Positions 32,001-43,707 of a stretch of 64,000 nt of DNA are shown here, piece by piece. Origin of the DNA: Aphrocallistes beatrix (taxonomy: Eukaryota > Porifera > Hexactinellida > Sceptrulophora > Aphrocallistidae); NCBI GenBank assembly GCA_963281255.1, contig OY725499.1, positions 3,367,148 to 3,431,147 on the forward strand, in the 5' to 3' direction. A program made the position numbers and the translations under genes. Positions within the stretch are counted from its first letter, which is position 1, and every line of letters begins with the position of its first letter. Under the pieces are notes generated by a model that worked only from the letters and a program-made list of their open reading frames with translations, did no database searches and was not told the DNA's origin.

Positions 32001-32100
32001 AGGTCCAAGCCCTAATGATACGCCCCCGCCCAGGCCCTACAAGCCCTCCCAATTAAATTCACAAGTCCCCAAACAGGAATACAGTATGGCAGACGTTTAA
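23003..32100 (+). CDS. Sos: Son of sevenless, Ras guanine nucleotide exchange factor (16 exons)
   Basis: Exons: 23003-23083, 23483-23749, 24416-24502, 24570-24650, 25132-25359, 25429-25689, 26115-26450, 26705-26954, 27291-27492, 27990-28287, 28757-28941, 29425-29779, 30156-30369, 30462-30745, 31265-31581, 31845-32100. Phases agree throughout and give 1233 aa. Domain order is that of SOS: N-terminal histone fold (about 28-172; [15 protein letters not shown]), DH (about 200-420), PH (about 450-600; [12 protein letters not shown]), RasGEF N/REM (about 605-740; LTTYRSF), Cdc25 catalytic domain (about 790-1040; [33 protein letters not shown]), and a proline-rich tail with Grb2-SH3-type PxxPxR sites (PEIPPR, PILPPR). 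SOS is recruited by Grb2 to activated receptor tyrosine kinases and loads Ras with GTP at the membrane. The start ATG is 2 nt after an acceptor (TTTATTTTAG), so the 5' end is spliced on. Confidence 0.96.
23120..23260. mobile_element. MITE family ATACATGCCAAC, copy 2
   Basis: It starts ATACATGCCAACTTGAGCCA and shares AAAGTATTATAC and GCGGGACATAATGG with copies 1 and 3. The right terminus is decayed. It lies in the first SOS intron. Confidence 0.6.
24013..24090. repeat. GGGGTCCA...TGGACCCC repeat, copy 1
   Basis: About 65 bp here, in the second SOS intron, match 62283-62341 in a FET-gene intron. Both contain the inverted pair GGGGTCCA / TGGACCCC followed by AGGTCATTG and a TTATTAAT end. It is a small dispersed element of unknown class. 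Confidence 0.65.
27600..27807. mobile_element. Decayed pogo-type MITE, GTAGAACCTGC ends
   Basis: The left end CGGTAGAACCTGCACAATCC matches the element at 28312. The right end is diverged (CCGGAATATACAGGTTC). It lies in the SOS intron between exons 9 and 10. Confidence 0.5.
28312..28475. mobile_element. Pogo-type MITE, CAGTAGAACC ends
   Basis: It starts CAGTAGAACCTGCGAAATCC and ends GGATTATGGAGGTTCTACTG, with TA on both sides. Internal GTCGGATT repeats are present. It is well preserved and sits in the intron between SOS exons 10 and 11. Confidence 0.85.
29085..29246. mobile_element. Pogo-type MITE, CAGTTGACTCCGC ends
   Basis: It starts CAGTTGACTCCGCTTAATAG and ends ATTAAGCGGAGTCGACTG, flanked by TA. 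A (CATA)n run precedes it. It is the same family as 7607-7740 and related to 14211 and 40250. It lies in the intron between SOS exons 11 and 12. Confidence 0.85.
30877..31085. mobile_element. hAT-type MITE, CAGGGGTTCTTA ends
   Basis: It starts CAGGGGTTCTTAAACTTTTT and ends GTAAGAACCCCTG. Flanks (ACCATAC and CTATATG) are only a partial match, so the target duplication is worn. It lies in the intron between SOS exons 14 and 15. Confidence 0.7.
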
Positions 32101-33077
32101 GCGCTCTTTCAATGTACATTTGCTTCGCCTTGAATTTCTTAACGCAGATTTAAGCGAGTTGGATGGATTTCACCTCTTTCTCCCGTGTATTTTTATAATT
32201 TTATTACCCTGCCATTGCGGTGCTATGATCTGCCTGTAGGTTTCTGGTGTGTATTGTGTTGTATAGTAGAGACTGTTGCACGTAGTCTTGTTATTGTATA
32301 TTTGATACAAGATCAATGAAATATAAAACAGGATTAACTCGACACTTTGGAATGGAGGGAGGCGAGAAGTTATAATAATGTGTTACTGAACGCTGTGTAT
32401 TGAATTCACAATGGCGTAGAAGGGGCAGGCCATGATAAAAATGGGATGAGGTGTTAAATTCCGTGGGACACAGTAGAAAAGTAATATACAGTATATGTAA
32501 TAAAAAAATGGGACATAATGGAAAAAATTAGATGTCAAAACGGGACGATTGGCATGTATGAATCACAAAAACCATAATTACCAAAGAATAACAATGAATG
32601 TTCTGAAGAACTCTAGGATCTAGATGATCAATTCCATTAAGTGGTTCCAAGCTGACTAGACCGATACGAATTGAGGGTACAAAATGACCCGAAAAAAACG
32701 CATTGACAAAAGCTAATTCAAATAAGGATTAGCTTAGGGAAGCATGAAACTAAAGCAATATGAGATAATAGATATTCCAAAAATATAATTTTTGCATTTG
32801 ATAATTACTGACAATAATTATGTAACATTTAAATGATAGGAAGAATATTCTGGTTGAAAGCACTAGGATGACGGATGAAACTGAGGCAACAATCTTCGTC
32901 CAGATTACTAATCAACTTCTGTAATTGGATATTTCTCTCTGTATCAGCCCCGTAGAAAGAATATGATTACGAAGACAACGTGCTTGAGAATATTAATTTA
33001 TATGATACTCTCTACTTAGGAATATTCTGCTTGACATATATAAGTACGTCTATGATCAGATTTCTCTGTTCTTTTAG
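32101..33077. other. SOS to LRRK1-like intergenic spacer
   Basis: Less than 1 kb separates the SOS stop from the LRRK1-like 5' acceptor. It contains the SOS 3' UTR (ATATAAA near 32317 is a possible weak poly(A) signal), a MITE at 32427-32562 and AT-rich sequence. No gene was recognised. Confidence 0.5.
32427..32562. mobile_element. MITE family ATACATGCCAAC, copy 3
   Basis: The left end is truncated (CCATGATAAAAATGGGATG). The right end, CGGGACGATTGGCATGTATG, is well kept and is the inverted form of copy 2's left end. It lies between SOS and the LRRK1-like gene. Confidence 0.65.
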
Positions 33078-33105
33078 GCATTGACCCAACGTCTAGTTCA
33101 CAAAA

Positions 33106-36100
33106 ATGTCCAGAAAAACGAGTTTGTTCGCTTCCTTACAAAATGTGACATTGGAACGAGACCTGTGTTGCATGGAAGCAGACCAAGCCAAGAAGGCTTT
33201 GGACCAAACCTCCTCCAACCACTTCAACCGCACCGTGTTGCACATAGCGTGTGAGCAGGGAAAGTTGGAAGTGGTGAAGTGTTGCTTAGAATTCGGTGCC
33301 AAACCTAATAAACTCTCCTCCCCTGCAGATCTGAAGAAAACACCTCTGCACGTGCTGATTCAGAAACACCCGAAAAACACGGCAGAAATAACTCAGCTCC
33401 TGATAGCCTACGGCGCCGACCCGACACTAGTAGACACGCAGAGACAGTCTGCACACGACTACGCCAATCAGCAGAATGACAAACAGCTGATCGAGATTCT
33501 CCGCAAAGCTGAGAGCATGCAGCTAATTGCAACCAAAAGCGCGCCCAAACAAGCTCCATACCTCCACTCGGACATAGAAAAGAAAGTGGAAGACTGCCAG
33601 GACAAGATAATGGAGCTCGTGAACAAGTTCGTCCTCAAAAGGCTCACACCTTTTGACCATGATAACTGGTCGCTTATCAACCGTGCCATCTTCCACTCCA
33701 ACTTTAACCTGGCCGCTGCCTTAGTCGAGTACACCTTAGAAATTCCGACCTGCAAACACCCGTACAACTTCTCTCCACTCCATCTCCTCGCGATATACCC
33801 GTGCATCAGTCTGTTCCAGGACACAATCAACAAGTTCCCTCGCCTCCTCTGCAGTAGAGATGCGGATCGGAACACGCCATTACACTTGGCTTGTCGCAAC
33901 GGAGGCATCGATCTGGTTAAAGTAATGTTAAAGTCAGACAAATCTATCTACATCGATCTCAACGCTAAGAACATACGAGGCTACACGGCACTGCACAACG
34001 CGGCTAGAGAAGGCCACACAGACATCGTGGAGCTCCTTCTGAAGATAAGACTGTCCAACAAGCACTGCTTATGGGACTACAAATCTAGAGTTACGATTGT
34101 AGACTCGAATAATAGAACTTTTCTTCTCAAAGCTATCCTTTCAGATCGAGTTGAGCTGGTCATCCTTCTCCTGACCCTTTATCCGGAGCTCATAAGGCCC
34201 ATCATAAACTGCCAGGACAGTGAAGGCAGATATTTCCTTCAGCTGGCTGTTGCCAAGGGACTCCATCAAGCACTGAGCTTATGCTTAGAACTGGAACCTA
34301 AAGTCACACTGACCGGGTTTTTAACGCTACAAGGCTACAAGAGCTTCGTATCCACTTGCCCTCCCGCTCTGGTTGAAAGTGTTCAAGAGGAGCCACAGGA
34401 ATTGGAGCAGAGTTTGCTGTATAGTATTCCTAACCATGATGACGCTGCCCTCACCTCTTCCATCCCGTCCAGCTACTCGAAGAACCTAAGCATCAACTCA
34501 CTCTCGAGCTCCCAGAGAGGCAGCTACAACACTAGCGGGAGCCTAGCCAGGAGCACAGGAGGCAGCTTAGAATCTAAAGGTTCTCACACTCAATCTCAAT
34601 CTCTCTCTCACAGTATTAGTAACTCATCATTGCATGAAGAAACTTCTCACACTGAGCACGTAGGTAAGGTTAGAGTGTTCGACCATTCAACTCAGTTCTC
34701 TCTGCAACCCTCTAATTACGTTACAATCCTTACGGAGTCGCTGTTGCACGAAGATCTCGCCATATTCGAAACTATAATCACATATATAATCTCAAAGAAA
34801 ATACCCCTCATAAACTTCCCAGATTTCTCGATAGCAACCTGCCTTGCAATACAACTGCAGAAGTGGAAGGCATTGGAGATGATACTGAGGTGTATTTACA
34901 ATGAGAGGATCGGCTACGAGGTCCGTTGGCATAAGTTGTTCCTAACGAACACAGCTCTCAGCTTCGTAATGCCGGATATAACCTCGTTCTACTTCCTCAC
35001 AGATCCAGACATGTCGTTTAACGACATAGTCGCACTCCTGATTACTAACAACGAGCTAACTGAAGTGCCAGAATTCACGTTACAGATGAAACAGTTGAAG
35101 AAACTATCTCTTGCTCACAACAAAATCACCAAAATCCCCCGTGCTCTCATCGCCAATGAAGAGCTGAGAGAGTTGGTGATGTCAGGAAATCCTTTGGAGA
35201 ACTTTCAAAACCTTTCTCAGGAAGTTCCCGTCCAACTATTCCGCTCGAAACTTCACAGGTTAGAGCTAGACAACTGCGGTCTAGACGTGTTCCCTGCGGT
35301 CATCGAAGAGCTAGGGGGGCTGCACCACCTCAACCTATCACACAACAACATCGAACTGATCCCCTCCTACATCTGGATGCACAGAGGCCTCCGACTGTTG
35401 AACCTCTCCCACAACCAATTGGGCCATCTGACAGAGAACGAGAGCTCTCGCTCTGTCTTGGTCAGACTGAGACCTCCCAGACAGGTGTCCACCTACTACG
35501 ACAAGAAGGTATCCCGACACCGATTCCAGACGCTACTCATCAGTTCTGATTCTGTTCCGGTCCGGAGTGTGCAGAGAACTTCCTTCGAGCACAGCATCAT
35601 CCCTGGTCTACAGTTGGATATGCAACAGAATTCGTCCGGCATATCGGAATTAGATCTGTCTTTCAATGAGTTTGACTCCTTCCCCACTAACATGGCGTGT
35701 CTGGTATCCTCTCTTAAGAAGCTAAACATGTCCAAGAACAGATTGAGTGATATTTTCCTTCCACTCATCCCATCCACTCTAATTGAACTGAATCTGGACG
35801 GAAACGACATCCACAACATCTCCACTGACTACCCTGACAGGGTGGTCAACTGCTTAACCGACGGACAACGCGCTCCCACACCCAGACCAGTGGCATTTGT
35901 ACCCTGCATGCACAGACAGCACGACGCATTGAATTGGCTTAAGACTCTATCCCTAGACAGGAATAAGATTGTAACGTTCCCACTGCTAATGAGTTCCAAG
36001 GACACCGAAGATAGTCTCATAACGAATACGGGCCACAACATTAATCAGGAACAGGAAGAAAAGAGATTGAGGTTTCCTGCTTTGGAGAATTTAAGTTTGG

Positions 36101-39100
36101 AGTATAATAATTTAATTTTTTTAACTCCACACATCCAGTACCAAGCTTCTATCCATGAGATCAATCTGGATGGAAATCCAGAGCTGGAAGGCTTACCATT
36201 CGAACTTGGCTACTTGAAATGTTTTAAAAGGTTGCAGCACATATCTGTCGCGGACTGTCCAAAGGTTGGGAACATTCCACCTCACATTTTCAACCAGGGC
36301 AGTATCAATACGTCTCTACTGATGCCTTACTTCAGAGCTCAATTGAAAGGTAGTGTGAAGAGCAATTTGGTCAAGTTAATGGTGATCGGGACTTTCAATC
36401 AAGGCAAGACAAGCCTACTTCGCAGGCTGAAAGGTCTAAGTCTCACTCAGCGCGTTCCCACTGAGGGCGTGGAAATAGATTCTTGGAAATGCGATTTCGG
36501 GAAGGGAAAGACGATAACCTTCGTAACATGGGACTTTGCGGGTCAAGAGGAGTACTACGCTACTCACCAATGTTTCTTAAGCACTGGAGCCCTCTACATA
36601 CTCTGTTTCTCTCTTGAAACTTTTTTTGACGCAGCTAAGAGCATGCAGGATATAGTCGAGTGGTTACAATCAATTGAACTGCGTGCCCCTCGATCTCCTG
36701 TGTTGATCGTAGGCACACATCTAGACAAAGTACCTGAAAATAAAGCCATGGAAATTAGAGATTTTCTTTACAACAGATTCGTCGAAAGAAGAAACATGAG
36801 CGAACGAATTCCAGATGTGATAGATGTGTTGTTGGTGTCATGTGTATACGATGCCCACTGGTTCTCTAAGCTGAAGAAGAAAATGGACACACTCAGGGAC
36901 ACTATACTCGATGTGGTAGGGCACCTGGCAATGGAGTATAATCTGTCGAGACAATGCATGACGTATGTATATAAAAAGAATTCTGAGCCGAAAGACCCGA
37001 AGTTGCTTCTGAATCAGCAAACACCGACAGACTATGAGAAGCTCCGCGAGAAGTTGTTCAGAGATAGCGCAGCTCTTGTGTCCGAAGGGAAACCTCCCAT
37101 TCTCCGAGACTCAGAGTTGAAGGCAACGGCAGAGCACATCATCGACAATCCTGACGATCTATTCGACGCAGTGGAACACCTGCACATGCAGGGGAGTATC
37201 CTGCACTTCAACACGCCCCTGTTGAAAGACGTCTACTTCCTGGACCCCAATTGGCTCTGCAAGCAGATGGCGCTGGTGATAGGAGCGCACACTGAGACGA
37301 ACAAATCCAACGGACTCGTTTCGCTCAACCATCTCGAGGAGACGCTAAAAGAAATGGAATGTTCGCACTTCTGGAACAAGTTTATTCGTTTGTTGGAACA
37401 ATTCCAGATCATGGTTCGGTTCTCAGAGGAGACTGTCCTCATCCCTTCACAGCTGCCGTTAGAGCCAGAGAGTGATGTCGGGGTTCTGAGGAATTTTCAA
37501 AAAAACTTAGCCCCTGAAAAGGACAAGAGCTATTACGTCCGCATCTGGCCACTGGAGTATGTGCCCCATGGGTTCTGGCCCCGTCTCCTCTGTCGTGTCG
37601 CCCAAGACCCAGTGATAATATCCCTGGTCAGCAGGAAATCTAACAGCGCTACCATATCTCTGCTGGGTGTTAAGGAAGATCTTTGCCGAACTAAGTCTGA
37701 AGTCACTCTACAGAGATACGATTCCGATATCAACTGGAATCTGTGGAGGAATGGCATCCAGCTCTTGGACAAGGATGGAACGATCCAATTCGAGGTGATT
37801 CAACTGTCAGAAGATTACCCGAGAATGCAAGACGGGGATACGGTTGTAGAGACAGAGGATCAGTTAAGGTTCTGGGTTGAGAAGAAGTTCCGGATTCTTT
37901 CTATCGTGCATATGGAACGGAGATTGGAGGAAGGACTCTACCACAGAGCTAGGACCTTGGCCTGCCAGCTCTTCATCCGCTTAGCCCAGCACATAAACTC
38001 CCTCTTCGAAGCTTGGTTCCCCGGAATCTTGAATCTGAACGGGGAAGTCCCCAGTTTCTACCCATGTCCGGACTGCTTCCTGAGTGACACGAAACGGGCT
38101 GCACCTGTTGTTACTGACCCAAATAGCAGCGCCAACTTTCTCAGATTCAAGAAGACCATTTGGAATTGCTTTCGGGAAGAAACCCTTTTCGACATGTTCA
38201 CTAAGAACGAGGAAGTGAGCTGCCACTGGCATGCAAAGGTCGACATCAGCAGACTGGCTCCGGATGTGAAGCTGCTGGACGTGGGTGCGGAGAGGATACT
38301 AAACCTCAGCACGCTGCGCATCCATCAGGGAAAGCAGCTGGGCGCAGGCAGCTACGGCGTGGTATATAAGGGAGAGATTTGGAATGAAGAGTTGAAGGAG
38401 GATCTTCCCTGTGCCATCAAGCTCTTCGCTACCAACACGATGGGGATGAGCTACGAGCATATTCTGGACAACATATCCCTGGTCGGACAGTGGAGTTCGT
38501 ATCAGGAGCTGCGGAAAGAACTGTCCCCAATGGTCCACCTGAAGCATAGGAACCTCGCGCTGTTGCTAGGCGTCACTGTCAATCCGTTGCAGATGATCAT
38601 GGGGCTAGCTCGTAAGGGTTCTCTCCTCAACATGATAAACCGGTACGCTGCGAAAGAGACCTTTTTCCACCCCTTCGTGGCGGCTAAGTCCATCTTGCAG
38701 ATAGCTTCCGGTCTCAACTACCTCCACTCCCACAACCTCGTGCATCTGGACCTGAAAGCTGCTAACGTGCTCGTGTGGGACTTCCCTGAGCCTGACGAGC
38801 AGAAGAAGGAATCGCTGGTGCATCTGAAGCTTGCCGACTACGGTACGGTCTTGCACTGTGACACGCTGGGGGTCCGTATGTCCAGTCTAGTCGGCACGCC
38901 AGGGTACATCGCACCAGAGGTGGTGCTCTATTCTGGTAAGCAGAGTTTCACTTCCAAAGCGGATGTGTTCTCGTTTGCAATGGTCATATACGAGATTCTA
39001 AGCTACAGGCCGCCCTTCATAAATTTTGACAACGCACACGATCAGCAGTGGGCACCCACGCAAGGACGTAGGCCTATTCTGCAGGGGAAAGAGAAGTACA

Positions 39101-40779
39101 GTCCCTGCCTGTTCCAGGATCTCATGCAGGCCTGCTGGGCTGCGGATCCTGATAACCGTCCGACAATGGCGGAATGCGAGGTGGTTGCGAACAATCCCCT
39201 CTTTCCTCACATCCGGAGCATAATGACCTTTGAGAACATGGTGCGGTTCACTTCCCATGCAGTCATAACTAATGATACAACGCGTAGCGCCATTGCTGGG
39301 AATATAGACGTGATGGAGATGGAAGGCGAAGAGGAGAATTCGATTCGGAGGTACTCTACCATGAATGCCGTACCCGTACCGCATAGAAGGCGAACACAGT
39401 CTGAGATAAACTTCAACAACACCCTGGCAGCAGAGAATACTCAGATATGGTTAGGGGCTTTCAACCACCCTTTCGCGAACAAGGTCGCGATAGTCCAGTA
39501 CCTACACGGTCAGATGGGTAACAGAGTCTGGTACGTAGACATTTTGCCAGCAGCCAGTGAAGCGAACGTCACTGTTCTCACCTCGGTGTATAGGCAAGTG
39601 TGGCTAGGCACGAGTACTGGTCGTTTGATTGTGATCGACGGGAATAACTTTAAAAAGCTGCCCTTGGAAATCTCTATTCTGAGTACTGCGGCGATTCATT
39701 CGATCAAACACGTTCAGATATGGAATATGGTGTTCATATCGTGTCGCTCTAATGAAGTGATGATCTTAAGAGACCAGCTGGAGTTCGATATCTCAGGAAA
39801 ATTCAACTTTAAAGTTATCAGCTTTATCGATTCGCAATATCCAGTGTACGCATTCCAGCTTGTACAGAAATCTGCTAGTTCCTGGGAGGTATGGGGGACG
39901 AAGGATTCATGTACGATCGAAGTGTTTCCGCTGTTAGCCAATGGTAAGTTAGGCCAGAATTTCACAAAACCACTGACCATGGACCCGACCGTTCGATACC
40001 AGCGATTCAACTGCATCGCTTCTTGCTTCAAAGAGGAAATCTCTGAGCAGAGTATCGATGGCTACGCAGTGGTGTGGATATCGGAATGGCAGCGGTCCAC
40101 TGCCTACGTGCTGGGAGCTGTCAGTCGTAGTTTGAGAGCAGGGGTGTGCATTCCTAAGGATCCGACGGATAGCGACGCGATCAAGGAGGTGAGTATGAAT
40201 GAGTATTTAATCCATTTAATAAACCACGAACTGTGAAAATCTCTTTATTAAGTCAACTCCGCTTAATCGGGACAAGTCTCCAGGAACGGAACGGTTCCCA
40301 TGGAAGCTAAATTTCATCGGTTAATTGGGAACTCCGCTTAATCGGGACAAAATATCCGGGACCAAAGGGTCCCGATTAAGCGGAGTCACCTGTAATTATA
40401 ATTCACAAATTCGTATGATTGAGAATCGATGCTTCGAGGATAAAGAAATTGTGGTCGTGTATATTATCCATGGTCAAATGTGTATTTATAGATTTCTTCA
40501 ATGTATAACGATGGCCGCGAGATTTTCATGGGAGTGAGTGATGGCTGTATTTATAAATACGACATGGTTACACGAATATTACTCAACAAGTATCAAATCC
40601 ATCAAACTAAAGTCAGGAAAATAATCCCTCTACCTCAGTTAGTTAACAGCTGTGTGTGTGCTGAGAAAGAATCGGATCATAACCAAATAATTATAACAGT
40701 TGGAAACGGGTTCTATCAGCATATCCCATCCAGCCAGAAGAATAAAGATTTATGTCTGGTGGCATTCAAGCTATTTTGA
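33106..40779 (+). CDS. LRRK1-like ROCO kinase (ankyrin-LRR-Roc-COR-kinase-WD40-like)
   Basis: Exons 33106-40188 and 40492-40779 (in phase) give 2456 aa. Domains in order: ankyrin repeats (about 40-330; TVLHIACEQG, TPLHLACRNG, TALHNAAREG), a Ser-rich linker (about 430-520), LRRs (about 640-1060; LSLAHNKITKIP, LNLSHNNI), Roc GTPase (P-loop GTFNQGKTS at 1095-1103, DFAGQEEYY, THLD), COR, a Ser/Thr kinase (GAGSYG from 1746, AIKLF, HLD with D1882, DYG at 1911-1913, GTPGYIAPE) and a C-terminal beta-propeller-like region. DYG in place of DFG is usual in LRRKs; the HRD arginine is Leu1881 here. N-terminal ankyrins with no armadillo region favour LRRK1 over LRRK2. LRRK1 works in endosomal and microtubule-linked signalling through Rab GTPases, so that role is inferred. 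AATAAA follows at 40832. An acceptor-like tract (GTTCTTTTAG) ends 28 nt before the ATG. Confidence 0.93.
40250..40392. mobile_element. Pogo-type MITE filling half of the LRRK1-like intron
   Basis: It starts AGTCAACTCCGCTTAATCGG and ends GATTAAGCGGAGTCACCTG, followed by TA. It matches the outer element at 14211-14910 without the nested insertion. It occupies 143 of the 303 bases of the only coding intron of the LRRK1-like gene. Confidence 0.85.
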
Positions 40780-40831
40780 TGTAAATATCGATGTACATAG
40801 TTTGCATACAATTAGTATATTTTCATCTTTT

Positions 40832-40837
40832 AATAAA
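40832..40837 (+). terminator. Poly(A) signal of the LRRK1-like gene
   Basis: AATAAA lies 53 nt after the stop codon, in an AT-rich region with a T-rich stretch just downstream. Position and sequence are canonical. Confidence 0.65.
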
Positions 40838-41815
40838 TTATTTTAATCTTTTGAACAAATGATCTTTTGAGTTTAATAGTATACTAATGACCACATATAC
40901 ATACGTATATGTACATATATATTGTTACCCAATTTATATGTAAATATTTTATCACCTTCCATCGTTCATATAACATCGAAAACAGCAGATTTTTTTAATC
41001 TATTCCGAATGGCAGTTTTATTTCAAAACGCAAGAATTCTCGTAAAAATTAACTAAGCCAAACCGTTAACTTCCGTGCGTGGATATATGTAGGTCAAATC
41101 AAATTAAATAATTAATCACGATTTGGATCTACGGCCACAGTGCAGCTATCTAATTGCTTTGGACAAAAACGCTTTTCTTTCTGAGATCAGGACTTTTTCA
41201 ACTTTGACTAAATTTAGTTAAAATGCAGAATACAAGAGAAAATCAGGTTGTAGGAAGTTGAAATTGAATGAAACTAGGGGTCAACAAATAGGATGTTTGT
41301 GTGAAGTTTCCTATTACAACAAGCGCACTTGAGTAGCACGGCTAGCGAATATTTCATATCCTCAGAGTCTCCCTGCGGCGCATGGGAATATCGACAAATT
41401 CAGAAGTCCCTACCTGTACCAAAAATTGATTACTTTCACTAATCAATTCTCAGTTATTGCTTTGAAGTATTGATAACAGTGATATTGTGGTGTCGTTTAT
41501 CATTGCGCATTTGTACTTAACAACATTGATAATTAAGTATGTCAGTGTATTCGAAATTACCACCTAATTAATTTGAGTAATTTTCATTTACAAAACTTGA
41601 TTTGAAATATAATTTTTATTTTTAGGTACAGAGGCGATGTAAATTTGCAGATTCAATGAATGATTTGCTCGAAATAATTTGAAATTAAAAGATTAATTTT
41701 ATTATTAATGATTAGTTCTAATTGTGTGTTGAATAACTTCGCTCTTAAAATTATAATGGAAATTACTCTCTCGGTTATTTATGCAATAATACATTTCATG
41801 AAATTAATAGTACAA
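40838..41815. other. AT-rich spacer
   Basis: No coding frame, repeat family or RNA gene was recognised between the LRRK1-like poly(A) signal and the dispersed element at 41816. Confidence 0.5.
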
Positions 41816-42400
41816 GCGCGCTTCGCTTGCTTGCGCTCCGCGGCTGGCGGGTACTTTGCAGGGGTTTATCTAGGTGCTCGTTCTGCACTTATAAGTACCA
41901 GCTTGGTATCGTCCGAGGAGCCAAGGTGCTTGTAGTGTGGTTCGATTTTGGTCCCGGGTTGCTATCACCCGTGGAATTACAAGATAAACCACTGTTTGGG
42001 TGCCATATAGCTTTTATCACCTCCAAAAAGTGCCGGATTGGAAAATCCTAGATAAACCCATGGTACTTTGTGTACACCGGAGACATCCTTTGGGTGCCTA
42101 GGCTCACATTGATTAATCATAAAGTAAAAAAACATCTCTAAATACGCCTGACTTACTGTTATAATCGATTTCACTTGAAAAGTCACCAAATTTGTCAATT
42201 TTCTTTTTTTTTAAATGTATAATGATGACGTCATATCAGAGTGATGAGTCACCATTTTTTTGATGATAGTTGTATCATATGTGAAGATTATTAATATACA
42301 GTCTATCACCTAAAATGGGTGAGTTATAGTCGAAATACTGAAATTTCGAATTATAAAAAAGGTACAACAAAGATTAATCGAGTTTTATAGTAAGGATTTA
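41816..42400. mobile_element. Dispersed element with GC-rich palindromic terminus, copy 2 (inverted)
   Basis: This is the reverse of the element at 6718-7258. It starts with AGCGCGCTTCGCTTGCTTGC and continues through AACATCTCTAAATA, GAAAAGTCACCAAATTT, ATGATGACGTCATA and GAGTGATGAGTC to TTAATCGAGTTTTATAGTAA. It carries extra sequence next to the GC-rich end (41850-42110) not seen in copy 1. Confidence 0.75.
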
Positions 42401-43626
42401 TTAGGTTTATATAAAAAATAAAAATGTAGACTCGAATACCAAAAATTCAAAGCAACGCTCTGGGAATCAGACGCTTTGTCACTCTACTCTCTTTCTTTAA
42501 AGACATTTCAGAACTTGAGATATTCAATACAGATACTCTGAGAGAAAGGGAAGTGGTTTTAATTGCTAATCTTAAGACCTCCCTGATTTACGAGTACAGA
42601 TATTTTATTGTTGTGAATTTGGTAACTACTCTCTCTAGTACTGAGGACGAATTTCCCAGGGGTAAGATTTCAGAATTCCGTATTATTAATTAATAAAATA
42701 ATTAAAAATTATTCAACCAATAGAGCCATTGTTTAATTAATGTATTGTTAAATACTACAAAATATTGTGGTAAACCATAACAAGGATTTCCTTGTAGATA
42801 CAGCCTCTCTCCATTCTTGTAATATTTCCATATTTTAAACTCCGCCCATTCCTGGCCCAGCTCTAAATCTAGATCCAATAACAGTGCATATGGTTTGTGC
42901 GTAAGGGGAGGTGCTTAGATAAAGACATCATGCTTAAGAGATCAACAGAAATACCACTCACGTACCAATTCACCAAATGAATCCATCTGAACTTACGACA
43001 TCAAGTCGGGTGCGTAACTCGAGCTCTTGTGCTTACAGTGTATTAAACCAGTATAATGGATTGAGACGCAGAGCAAGAACTATCTCTAAATCAAAAGGTA
43101 ATCTGACTGGTACCAAGCTATCAATATTAAAAGGATACGAGAACACAGGCAAAGATCAAAGTTGTGTCTGTCCTATTAAAGATAGGATGGTTATCAAGTT
43201 CAAATAAAATGCTAAAATTATAGATCATTTGAAAACCCATTGTCTGATGAGATAAGGCTTCTTGCTCTTCATAAAAGTTTTTACAAGTTACACACAACAT
43301 ATTATCATTTAAATTTTGTTCATCTTAAATGAACGAAAATTCGAATTTGATATTAAGAATCCCTATATGAGAACAACGGAGAAAACCTGCTGCTTACACA
43401 CAACCAGATTACTGTGCAAGTATCCTGGTTTGAATTGACACTGAAAGTATGTCACTTAATTAGAACATCTCAGGTGTTTGTGTGGCAATGTAGTGTATTA
43501 ATAGCTACATGGATACACGGCTTAATTTAATACCTATCAGCTTTTAAAATAACGGTAAAATTGTTATCCATATTTTATCATGCTACATTGTAACACAACA
43601 TTCAATTTACATATACATATTATATA

Positions 43627-43707
43627 CCGTATTTCTCCGAATAAACGCCGGGGGTTTCAATAGTATGAAAAAAGTAAGCGCCGGGGCGCTTATTCAGGGA
43701 AAGACGG
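43627..43707. mobile_element. CCGTATT...AGACGG MITE, short copy
   Basis: An 81-bp element that starts CCGTATTTCTCCGAATAAAC and ends TTATTCAGGGAAAGACGG, flanked by TA. It is an internally deleted relative of 18300-18707. Confidence 0.85.

Noticed and set aside
33305-39422. Many minus-strand open frames inside the LRRK1-like exon
   Set aside because: All are shadows of the plus-strand coding sequence, with no domains of their own.
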